Source: Trypanosoma brucei gambiense DAL972
Lineage: Eukaryota > Euglenozoa > Kinetoplastea > Trypanosomatida > Trypanosomatidae
Reading direction: 5' to 3'
Assembly: GCF_000210295.1 (NCBI RefSeq)
Contig: NC_026737.1
Coordinates: 434,001-498,000, forward strand
DNA: 64,000 nt
Under the pieces are notes generated by a model. It made no database searches. It had not been told where the DNA came from and was given only the letters and a program-made list of their open reading frames with translations. A program made the translations under genes and the position numbers. Each line of letters opens with the position of its first letter. Position 1 is the stretch's first letter. Shown here one piece after another: positions 1 to 10,800 of this stretch.

Positions 1-239
1 CCACACCACCGTCAGATATTAGAAATGGCAAATTACACAGAAGTAAATGTTGATTCACTGAATAACAAAAAAGGCTTCATGCAGCAAAAACGTACATTGC
101 AACGAAACATTGCACTTAAGTAAAAATAAAGGAACATCACCATACATCCAATAGAAAAAAATGTAAGTAGCAATAATACGTATTTAAACATGTCAAAATT
201 GTCAGCAACAAAGATGCTTACACGAACAGAAAAAAAAGA
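1..239 (-). other. 3' flank / 3' UTR of giant repeat gene (left copy)
   Basis: AT-rich non-coding sequence directly downstream of the TAG stop at 240-242 (minus strand). From about position 124 to the stop it is almost identical to 51269-51385, the flank of the second C-terminal copy, with a few base differences. It is inferred to be 3' UTR because trypanosome genes end in AT-rich UTRs. I see no reading frame and no next gene before the window edge. Confidence 0.6.
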
Positions 240-935
240 CTACGCCTCATTTCCACGCAGTTCTTCACGAAGAGCTTTAACCTCATCCTCTAGTCTCTTT
301 ATAACTAAGTCATTACACTTTCTCAGCTCCTCTTGAGACTCCACATAATACTTCATCGTTTCCTCCTGAACCCTTATAGACTCTCTCAGCTTTAGCACCC
401 TCTTGGCCAGGACAGAACAAAGATGGCAATCATTAACATCGGACAGACTTGAAAGAAGAGAAGAACCTTCAAAAGCATCACCACTTCCACCACGATACGA
501 AACGCACAAAGACCCACAATCATCATTTATTTTGGACACAACAGCATCATCTTCTTCACAACGAGAAGCGGCAAGAGCCGAAGAAAGAGGAAAGCCAACT
601 TCCTCCTTCACCTTAAGTGGGGGCACACACGTACCCGCATCACCACCAGCACCCTCAGTGGCACCCCTTCGGTCGAGGTCAACTCCACCACCAAACAGGG
701 AATTGCTGCCATCCACAGGGCAAAGAACATTACTAGAAATCGCACCTCCAACGTTACCAGATTTTAAAAACACCACATCATGATCATCGGAAACGACTCG
801 ACAACCCATAACTCTAAGAGCATCACCAACACAATGACCAACTGTTTTTTCACAAGGAAAAGTACTATCCTCAGAAACCTTAACGTTCATATTATCCACA
901 TTAGAATACGCAAAATCATTCACAACACTCCCACA
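240..935 (-). other. Unique C-terminal domain, copy 1
   Basis: About 232 residues with no 24-residue repeat. It starts at CGSVVNDFAYSN just after the last repeat unit and contains several Cys residues, a Gly/Asp-rich central section and a terminal amphipathic helix rich in Glu, Lys and Leu. The deduced protein appears identical to that of 51386-52081. I do not recognise the domain. Its near-identity in the two copies contrasts with the different repeat order just upstream. Confidence 0.75.
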
Positions 936-1979
936 AACATTGGTACGTTGCAGAGCTTCATACTTTTCATTCAAAGCCCTTAATGATTTAAGTTCATCCT
1001 CCATGGCAGAATTCGAACACCTCGCAGCTTCATACTGTTCATTCACAGCTCTCAGTGAATCAAGTTCATCCTCCATGGCAGCATTAGTACGTTGCAGAGT
1101 TTCATACTGTTCGTTCAAAGCTCGCAATGAATCGAGTTCTTCCTCCATGGCAGCATTGGTACGTTGCAGAGTTTCATACTGTTCATTCAAAGCTCGCAAT
1201 GAATCAAGTTCATCCTCCATGGCAGCATTGGTACGTTGCAGAGCTTCATACTGTTTATTCACAGCTCGCAATGAATCAAGTTCAACTTCCATGGCAGCAT
1301 TAGTACGTTGCAGAGTTTCATACTGTTCATTCAAAGCTCTCAATGAATCAAGTTCTTCCTCCATGGCAGCATTAGTACGTTGCAGAGTTTCATACTGTTC
1401 GTTCAAAGCTCGCAGTGAATCAAGTTCTTCCTCCATGGCAGCATTAGTACGTTGCAGAGTTTCATACTGTTCATTCACAGCTCGCAATGAATCAAGTTCA
1501 TCTTCCATGGCAGCATTAGTACGTTGCAGAGTTTCATACTGTTCGTTCAAAGCTCGCAATGAATCAAGTTCATCTTCCATGGCAGCATTGGTACGTTGCA
1601 GAGTTTCATACTGTTCGTTCAAAGCTCGCAATGAATCAAGTTCATCTTCCATGGCAGCATTAGTACGTTGCAGAGTTTCATACTGTTCATTCACAGCTCG
1701 CAATGAATCAAGTTCATCTTCCATGGCAGCATTAGTACGTTGCAGAGTTTCATACTGTTCGTTCAAAGCTCGTAATGATTTAAGTTCATCCTCCATGGCA
1801 GTATTATTACGTTGTAGAGTTTCATACTGTTCATTCAAAGCCCGTAATGATTTAAGTTCATCCTCCATGGCAGAATTGGAACGCCTCGCAGCTTCATACT
1901 GTTCATTCAAGGACCGTAATGATTTAAGTTCATCCTCCATGGCAGTATTACTACGTTGTAGAGTTTCATACTGTTCATT
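240..1979 (-). CDS. Giant coiled-coil repeat protein, C-terminal piece (left copy)
   Basis: This is the 3' end of the giant minus-strand gene, from the N-gap at 1980-2079 to a TAG stop at 240-242. The first part (1979 to about 936) is about 14 units of the 24-residue repeat. The last few units before the unique domain are diverged (AARCSNSAMEDELKSL-type instead of QRTNAAMEDELDSL). The final 232 residues are unique: a Cys/Asp/Gly/Ser-rich section, then a C-terminal coiled coil ending in ELRGNEA. The frame upstream of the gap need not match because the gap length is arbitrary. Neither a transmembrane segment nor a catalytic motif is visible. A structural role is inferred from the repeat. Confidence 0.8.
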   Translation of the reverse strand, partial: NEQYETLQRSNTAMEDELKSLRSLNEQYEAARRSNSAMEDELKSLRALNEQYETLQRNNTAMEDELKSLRALNEQYETLQRTNAAMEDELDSLRAVNEQYETLQRTNAAMEDELDSLRALNEQYETLQRTNAAMEDELDSLRALNEQYETLQRTNAAMEDELDSLRAVNEQYETLQRTNAAMEEELDSLRALNEQYETLQRTNAAMEEELDSLRALNEQYETLQRTNAAMEVELDSLRAVNKQYEALQRTNAAMEDELDSLRALNEQYETLQRTNAAMEEELDSLRALNEQYETLQRTNAAMEDELDSLRAVNEQYEAARCSNSAMEDELKSLRALNEKYEALQRTNVCGSVVNDFAYSNVDNMNVKVSEDSTFPCEKTVGHCVGDALRVMGCRVVSDDHDVVFLKSGNVGGAISSNVLCPVDGSNSLFGGGVDLDRRGATEGAGGDAGTCVPPLKVKEEVGFPLSSALAASRCEEDDAVVSKINDDCGSLCVSYRGGSGDAFEGSSLLSSLSDVNDCHLCSVLAKRVLKLRESIRVQEETMKYYVESQEELRKCNDLVIKRLEDEVKALREELRGNEA

Positions 1980-2079
1980 NNNNNNNNNNNNNNNNNNNNN
2001 NNNNNNNNNNNNNNNNNNNNNNNNNNNNNNNNNNNNNNNNNNNNNNNNNNNNNNNNNNNNNNNNNNNNNNNNNNNNNNN
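1980..2079. other. Assembly gap (100 N)
   Basis: A run of exactly 100 N inside the degenerate repeats near the C-terminus. The length is probably a placeholder. The reading frame on the left (240 side) is offset from the one on the right unless the true gap is not a multiple of the placeholder. Confidence 0.99.
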
Positions 2080-5000
2080 CAAAGCCCGTAATGATTTAAG
2101 TTCATCCTCCATGGCAGAATTGGAACGCCTCGCAGCTTCATACTGTTCATTCAAGGACCGTAATGATTTAAGTTCATCCTCCATGGCAGTATTACTACGT
2201 TGTAGAGTTTCATACTGTTCATTCAAGGACCGTAATGATTTAAGTTCATCTTTTATAGCAACATTGGTACGTTGCAGAGCTTCATATTGTTCATTCAAAG
2301 CTCGCAAAAAACCAAGTTCTTCCTCCATAGCAACATTGGTACGTTGCAGAGCTTCATACTGTTCATTCAAAGCCCGTAATGATTTAAGTTCATCCTCCAT
2401 GTCAGAATTCGAACGTCTCGCAGCTTCATACTGTTCATTCAAAGCCCGTAATGATTTAAGTTCATCCTCCATGGCAGTATTACTACGTTGTAGAGTTTCA
2501 TACTGTTCATTCAAGGACCGTAATGATTTAAGTTCACCCTCCATATAAACATTTGTGCAACGAGAAGCTTCATACTGTTCATTCGCAGCTCGCAATGAAT
2601 CAAGTTCTTCCTCCATGGCAGCATTAGTACGTTGCAGAGTTTCATACTGTTCGTTCAAAGCTCGCAATGAATCAAGTTCTTCCTCCATGGCAGCATTAGT
2701 ACGTTGCAGAGTTTCATACTGTTCATTCACAGCTCGCAATGAATCAAGTTCATCCTCCATGGCAGCATTGGTACGTTGCAGAGTTTCATACTGTTCGTTC
2801 AAAGCTCGCAATGAATCAAGTTCATCCTCCATGGCAGCATTGGTACGTTGCAGAGTTTCATACTGTTCATTCACAGCTCGCAATGAATCAAGTTCATCTT
2901 CCATGGCAGCATTAGTACGTTGCAGAGTTTCATACTGTTCATTCACAGCTCGCAATGAATCAAGTTCATCTTCCATGGCAGCATTAGTACGTTGCAGAGT
3001 TTCATACTGTTCATTCACAGCTCGCAATGAATCAAGTTCATCTTCCATGGCAGCATTAGTACGTTGCAGAGTTTCATACTGTTCATTCAAAGCTCGCAAT
3101 GAATCAAGTTCATCTTCCATGGCAGCATTAGTACGTTGCAGAGTTTCATACTGTTCATTCAAAGCTCGCAATGAATCAAGTTCATCTTCCATGGCAGCAT
3201 TAGTACGTTGCAGAGTTTCATACTGTTCATTCACAGCTCGCAATGAATCAAGTTCATCTTCCATGGCAGCATTAGTACGTTGCAGAGTTTCATACTGTTC
3301 ATTCAAAGCTCGCAATGAATCAAGTTCATCCTCCATGGCAGCATTGGTACGTTGCAGAGTTTCATACTGTTCATTCAAAGCTCGCAATGAATCAAGTTCA
3401 TCTTCCATGGCAGCATTAGTACGTTGCAGAGTTTCATACTGTTCATTCACAGCTCGCAATGAATCAAGTTCATCTTCCATGGCAGCATTAGTACGTTGCA
3501 GAGTTTCATACTGTTCATTCACAGCTCGCAATGAATCAAGTTCATCTTCCATGGCAGCATTAGTACGTTGCAGAGTTTCATACTGTTCATTCAAAGCTCG
3601 CAATGAATCAAGTTCATCTTCCATGGCAGCATTAGTACGTTGCAGAGCTTCATACTGTTCGTTCAAAGCTCGCAATGAATCGAGTTCTTCTTCCATGGCA
3701 GCATTGGTACGTTGCAGAGTTTCATACTGTTCGTTCAAAGCTCGCAATGAATCAAGTTCATCCTCCATGGCAGCATTAGTACGTTGCAGAGTTTCATACT
3801 GTTCATTCACAGCTCGCAATGAATCAAGTTCATCCTCCATGGCAGCATTAGTACGTTGCAGAGCTTCATACTGTTCATTCAAAGCTCGCAATGAATCGAG
3901 TTCTTCCTCCATGGCAGCATTGGTACGTTGCAGAGTTTCATACTGTTCGTTCAAAGCTCGCAATGAATCAAGTTCATCTTCCATGGCAGCATTAGTACGT
4001 TGCAGAGCTTCATACTGTTCGTTCACAGCTCGCAATGAATCAAGTTCATCCTCCATGGCAGCATTAGTACGTTGCAGAGTTTCATACTGTTCATTCAAAG
4101 CTCGCAATGAATCGAGTTCTTCCTCCATGGCAGCATTGGTACGTTGCAGAGTTTCATACTGTTCATTCAAAGCTCGCAATGAATCAAGTTCATCTTCCAT
4201 GGCAGCATTAGTACGTTGCAGAGCTTCATACTGTTCATTCACAGCTCGCAATGAATCAAGTTCATCTTCCATGGCAGCATTTAAATGCCTAAGTTCGTCA
4301 AGCTCCTCATTCACGGCCTTCTCTTCTTTAGATTGCTCTCTTATACCCTCATCAAGTTCCTCAAGTCGGCTGAGATGTCGTTGAAGTGTTGATTCTTCTG
4401 TGGTTTCATGAGCTCCGCCAGCGGTGCCGCTATTGTTAGCAGGCTTTTTATACTCCTCCATGACGCAATTGATTATTTCCCTTGATTTCTCCTTGATAAA
4501 TTCGCAACGATATTCTGCCACTTCCTTGAGTCGTTCAATCTCCTTTAACTTCCTCTCTAGGTTGAGAATCTGCCCGGTCATTGTACCTACAACGTTCCCA
4601 CTTTCATTGCATTCCATCTTAAATTCCCTATAGACGTTCAAGATATCTGGATCCTCAGCAACAACATCTCGCAATGAATCGAGTTCTTCCTCCATGGCAG
4701 CATTGGTACGTTGCAGAGTTTCATACTGTTCGTTCAAAGCTCGTAATGAATCAAGTTCATCTTCCATGGCAGCATTAGTACGTTGCAGAGCTTCATACTG
4801 TTTATTCACAGCTCGCAATGAATCAAGTTCATCCTCCATGGCAGCATTAGTACGTTGCATAGCTTCATACTGTTCATTCAAAGCTCGTAATGAATCAAGT
4901 TCTTCCTCCATGGCAGCATTAGTACGTTGCAGAGTTTCATACTGTTCATTCAAAGCTCGCAATGAATCAAGTTCATCCTCCATGGCAGCATTGGTACGTT

Positions 5001-7830
5001 GCAGAGCTTCATACTGTTCATTCACAGCTCTCAATGAATCAAGTTCATCCTCCATGGCAGCATTGGTACGTTGCAGAGCTTCATACTGTTCATTCACAGC
5101 TCGCAATGAATCAAGTTCATCCTCCATGGCAGCATTAGTACGTTGCAGAGTTTCATACTGTTCATTCAAAGCTCGCAATGAATCAAGTTCATCCTCCATG
5201 GCAGCATTGGTACGTTGCAGAGTTTCATACTGTTCATTCAAAGCTCTCAATGAATCAAGTTCATCCTCCATGGCAGCATTGGTACGTTGCAGAGCTTCAT
5301 ACTGTTCATTCACAGCTCGCAATGAATCAAGTTCATCCTCCATGGCAGCATTAGTACGTTGCAGAGTTTCATACTGTTCATTCAAAGCTCGCAATGAATC
5401 AAGTTCATCCTCCATGGCAGCATTGGTACGTTGCAGAGTTTCATACTGTTCATTCAAAGCTCGCAATGAATCAAGTTCATCCTCCATGGCAGCATTGGTA
5501 CGTTGCAGAGTTTCATACTGTTCATTCAAAGCTCGCAATGAATCAAGTTCTTCCTCCATGGCAGCATTGGTACGTTGCAGAGTTTCATACTGTTCATTCG
5601 CAGCTCGCAATGAATCAAGTTCATCCTCCATGGCAGCATTGGTACGTTGCAGAGCTTCATACTGTTCATTCGCAGCTTTCAGTGAATCAAGTTCTTCCTC
5701 CATGGCAGCATTAGTACGTTGCAGAGCTTCATACTGTTCATTCGCAGCTTTCAGTGAATCAAGTTCTTCCTCCATGGCAGCATTAGTACGTTGTAGAGCT
5801 TCATACTGTTCATTCACAGCTCTCAGTGAATCAAGTTCATCCTCCATGGCAGCATTGGTACGTTGCAGAGTTTCATACTGTTCATTCAAAGCCCGTAACG
5901 AATCAAGTTCATCCTCCATGGCAGCATTAGTACGTTGCAGAGTTTCATACTGTTCATTCAAAGCCCGTAACGAATCAAGTTCATCCTCCATGGCAGCATT
6001 AGTACGTTGCAGAGCTTCATACTGTTCATTCGCAGCTTTCAGTGAATCAAGTTCTTCCTCCATGGCAGCATTAGTACGTTGCAGAGCTTCATACTGTTCA
6101 TTCACAGCTCGCAATGAATCAAGTTCATCCTCCATGGCAGCATTAGTACGTTGCAGAGCTTCATACTGTTCATTCGCAGCTCTCAGTGAATCAAGTTCAT
6201 CCTCCATGGCAGCATTAGTACGTTGCAGAGCTTCATACTGTTCATTCGCAGCTCTCAGTGAATCAAGTTCATCCTCCATGGCAGCATTGGTACGTTGCAG
6301 AGCTTCATACTGTTCATTCACAGCTCGCAATGAATCAAGTTCATCCTCCATGGCAGCATTAGTACGTTGCAGAGCTTCATACTGTTCATTCGCAGCTTTC
6401 AGTGAATCAAGTTCATCCTCCATGGCAGCATTAGTACGTTGCAGAGCTTCATACTGTTCATTCACAGCTCTCAGTGAATCAAGTTCATCCTCCATGGCAG
6501 CATTGGTACGTTGCAGAGCTTCATACTGTTCATTCGCAGCTTTCAGTGAATCAAGTTCTTCCTCCATGGCAGCATTAGTACGTTGCAGAGCTTCATACTG
6601 TTCATTCGCAGCTCGCAGTGAATCAAGTTCATCCTCCATGGCAGCATTAGTACGTTGCAGAGCTTCATACTGTTCATTCACAGCTCGCAATGAATCAAGT
6701 TCTTCCTCCATGGCAGCATTAGTACGTTGCAGAGCTTCATACTGTTCATTCACAGCTCGCAATGAATCAAGTTCATCCTCCATGGCAGCATTAGTACGTT
6801 GCAGAGCTTCATACTGTTCATTCGCAGCTCTCAGTGAATCAAGTTCATCCTCCATGGCAGCATTAGTACGTTGCAGAGCTTCATACTGTTCATTCGCAGC
6901 TCTCAGTGAATCAAGTTCATCCTCCATGGCAGCATTAGTACGTTGCAGAGCTTCATACTGTTCATTCGCAGCTCTCAGTGAATCAAGTTCATCCTCCATG
7001 GCAGCATTGGTACGTTGCAGAGCTTCATACTGTTCATTCGCAACTCTCAGTGAATCAAGTTCATCCTCCATGGCAGCATTAGTACGTTGCAGAGCTTCAT
7101 ACTGTTCATTCGCAGCTCTCAGTGAATCAAGTTCATCCTCCATGGCAGCATTGGTACGTTGCAGAGCTTCATACTGTTCATTCGCAGCTTTCAGTGAATC
7201 AAGTTCATCCTCCATGGCAGCATTGGTACGTTGCAGAGCTTCATACTGTTCATTCACAGCTCGTAGTGAATCAAGTTCATCCTCCATGGCAGCATTAGTA
7301 CGTTGCAGAGCTTCATACTGTTCATTCAAAGCTCGCAATGAATCAAGTTCTTCCTCCATGGCAGCATTGGTACGTTGTAGAGTTTCATACTGTTCATTCG
7401 CAGCTTTCAGTGAATCAAGTTCATCCTCCATGGCAGCATTGGTACGTTGCAGAGCTTCATACTGTTCATTCACAGCTCGTAGTGAATCAAGTTCATCCTC
7501 CATGGCAGCATTAGTACGTTGCAGAGCTTCATACTGTTCATTCAAAGCTCGCAATGAATCAAGTTCTTCCTCCATGGCAGCATTGGTACGTTGTAGAGTT
7601 TCATACTGTTCATTCGCAGCTTTCAGTGAATCAAGTTCATCCTCCATGGCAGCATTAGTACGTTGTAGAGTTTCATACTGTTCATTCGCAGCTTTCAGTG
7701 AATCAAGTTCTTCCTCCATGGCAGCATTGGTACGTTGCAGAGCTTCATACTGTTCATTCGCAGCTCTCAGTGAATCAAGTTCTTCCTCCATGGCAGCATT
7801 GGTACGTTGCAGAGCTTCATACTGTTCCAT
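2080..7830 (-). CDS. Giant repeat protein, internal piece
   Basis: Open minus-strand frame made of the 24-residue repeat, with module A at 4281-4668. It starts where the frame breaks at about 7828-7856 and runs into the gap at 1980-2079. The upstream half (7830-5600) is rich in units ending in A or V with AL before QRT (NEQYEALQ). The half after module A is rich in NEQYETLQ. Units between about 2560 and 2080 are the diverged edge type (DELKSL, RSNSAM). This is a fragment of one gene, not a gene of its own: its apparent start is an ATG-less frame break. Confidence 0.8.
4281..4668 (-). other. Interspersed module A, copy 1 (class 1)
   Basis: About 129 residues with no 24-residue period, reading DVVAEDPDILNVYREFK onwards. 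It has two helical stretches around a flexible KKPANNSGTAGGAHETTEES hinge. Class-1 markers are MECNESGNVVGTMTGQ and RLEELDEG. It differs from the other copies in ending with ELDELRHLN. Confidence 0.9.
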
Positions 7831-7860
7831 TCGCAGCTTTCAGAGGATCCAAGTTCCTCC
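7828..7860 (-). other. Frame break in repeat array
   Basis: Compared with neighbouring units this stretch has an extra C (gttccattc for gttcattc) and several other changes (cagaggatccaag for cagtgaatcaag, cctccctcc for cttcctcc). It is an isolated cluster of errors in one unit. The frame downstream resumes the normal repeat. A sequencing or joining error is more likely than a real mutation. Confidence 0.75.
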
Positions 7861-10800
7861 CTCCATGGCAGCATTAGTACGTTGTAGAGCTTCATACTGT
7901 TCATTCACAGCTCGTAGTGAATCAAGTTCATCCTCCATGGCAGCATTAGTACGTTGCAGAGTTTCATACTGTTCATTCAAAGCTCGCAATGAATCAAGTT
8001 CTTCCTCCATGGCAGCATTAGTACGTTGAAGAGTTTCATACTGTTCATTCACAGCTCGCAATGAATCAAGTTCATCCTCCATGGCAGCATTAGTACGTTG
8101 CAGAGTTTCATACTGTTCATTCAAAGCTCGCAATGAATCAAGTTCTTCCTCCATGGCAGCATTGGTACGTTGCAGAGTTTCATACTGTTCATTCACAGCT
8201 CTCAATGAATCAAGTTCATCCTCCATGGCAGCATTGGTACGTTGCAGAGCTTCATACTGTTCATTCACAGCTCGCAATGAATCAAGTTCATCCTCCATGG
8301 CAGCATTAGTACGTTGCAGAGTTTCATACTGTTCATTCACAGCTCGCAATGAATCAAGTTCATCCTCCATGGCAGCATTAGTACGTTGCAGAGTTTCATA
8401 CTGTTCATTCAAAGCTCGCAATGAATCAAGTTCATCCTCCATGGCAGCATTAGTACGTTGCAGAGCTTCATACTGTTCATTCACAGCTCGCAATGAATCA
8501 AGTTCTTCCTCCATGGCAGCATTGGTACGTTGCAGAGTTTCATACTGTTCATTCACAGCTCGCAATGAATCAAGTTCATCCTCCATGGCAGCATTGGTAC
8601 GTTGCAGAGTTTCATACTGTTCATTCACAGCTCGCAATGAATCAAGTTCATCCTCCATGGCAGCATTGGTACGTTGCAGAGTTTCATACTGTTCATTCAC
8701 AGCTCGCAATGAATCAAGTTCATCCTCCATGGCAGCATTAGTACGTTGCAGAGCTTCATACTGTTCATTCACAGCTCGCAATGAATCAAGTTCATCCTCC
8801 ATGGCAGCATTAGTACGTTGCAGAGTTTCATACTGTTCATTCACAGCTCGCAATGAATCAAGTTCATCCTCCATGGCAGCATTAGTACGTTGCAGAGTTT
8901 CATACTGTTCATTCAAAGCTCGCAATGAATCAAGTTCATCCTCCATGGCAGCATTGGTACGTTGCAGAGTTTCATACTGTTCATTCAAAGCTCGCAATGA
9001 ATCAAGTTCTTCCTCCATGGCAGCATTGGTACGTTGCAGAGTTTCATACTGTTCATTCAAAGCTCGCAATGAATCAAGTTCATCCTCCATGGCAGCATTA
9101 GTACGTTGCAGAGTTTCATACTGTTCATTCACAGCTCGCAATGAATCAAGTTCATCCTCCATGGCAGCATTAGTACGTTGCAGAGTTTCATACTGTTCAT
9201 TCAAAGCTCGCAATGAATCAAGTTCATCCTCCATGGCAGCATTAGTACGTTGCAGAGTTTCATACTGTTCATTCACAGCTCGCAATGAATCAAGTTCATC
9301 CTCCATGGCAGCATTAGTACGTTGCAGAGTTTCATACTGTTCATTCACAGCTCGCAATGAATCAAGTTCATCCTCCATGGCAGCATTAGTACGTTGCAGA
9401 GTTTCATACTGTTCATTCACAGCTCGCAATGAATCAAGTTCATCCTCCATGGCAGCATTAGTACGTTGCAGAGTTTCATACTGTTCATTCAAAGCTCGCA
9501 ATGAATCAAGTTCATCCTCCATGGCAGCATTAGTACGTTGCAGAGTTTCATACTGTTCATTCAAAGCTCGCAATGAATCAAGTTCATCCTCCATGGCAGC
9601 ATTAGTACGTTGCAGAGCTTCATACTGTTCATTCAAAGCTCGCAATGAATCAAGTTCATCCTCCATGGCAGCATTAGTACGTTGCAGAGTTTCATACTGT
9701 TCATTCGCAGCTCGCAATGAATCAAGTTCTTCCTCCATGGCAGCATTAGTACGTTGCAGAGCTTCATACTGTTCATTCACAGCTCGCAATGAATCAAGTT
9801 CATCCTCCATGGCAGCATTAGTACGTTGCAGAGCTTCATACTGTTCATTCACAGCTCGCAATGAATCAAGTTCATCCTCCATGGCAGCATTAGTACGTTG
9901 CAGAGTTTCATACTGTTCATTCAAAGCTCGCAATGAATCAAGTTCTTCCTCCATGGCAGCATTAGTACGTTGCAGAGCTTCATACTGTTCATTCACAGCT
10001 CGCAATGAATCGAGTTCATCCTCCATGGCAGCATTGGTACGTTGCAGAGTTTCATACTGTTCATTCACAGCTCGTAATGCATCGAGTTCATCCTCCATGG
10101 CAGCATTAGTACGTTGCAGAGTTTCATACTGTTCATTCAAAGCTCGCAATGAATCAAGTTCTTCCTCCATGGCAGCATTAGTACGTTGTAGAGCTTCATA
10201 CTGTTCATTCACAGCTCGCAATGAATCAAGTTCATCCTCCATGGCAGCATTAGTACGTTGCAGAGCTTCATACTGTTCATTCACAGCTCGTAGTGAATCA
10301 AGTTCATCCTCCATGGCAGCATTAGTACGTTGCAGAGCTTCATACTGTTCATTCAAAGCTCTCAATGAATCAAGTTCATCCTCCATGGCAGCATTAGTAC
10401 GTTGCAGAGTTTCATACTGTTCATTCAAAGCTCGCAATGAATCAAGTTCTTCCTCCATGGCAGCATTAGTACGTTGCAGAGCTTCATACTGTTCATTCAC
10501 AGCTCGCAATGAATCGAGTTCATCCTCCATGGCAGCATTGGTACGTTGCAGAGTTTCATACTGTTCATTCACAGCTCGTAATGCATCGAGTTCTTCCTCC
10601 ATAGCAGCATTGGTACGTTGAAGAGTTTCATACTGTTCATTCAAAGCTCTCAATGAATCAAGTTCATCCTCCATAGCAGCATTGGTACGTTGAAGAGTTT
10701 CATACTGTTCATTCAAAGCTCGTAATGAATCAAGTTCTTCCTCCATGGCAGCATTGGTACGTTGCAGAGTTTCATACTGTTCATTCGCAGCTCTCAGTGA

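Noticed and set aside
403..783. Plus-strand frame over the unique C-terminal domain (and its twin at 51549-51929)
   Set aside because: Antisense to the conserved C-terminal domain, which continues the repeat frame and ends at a proper stop.
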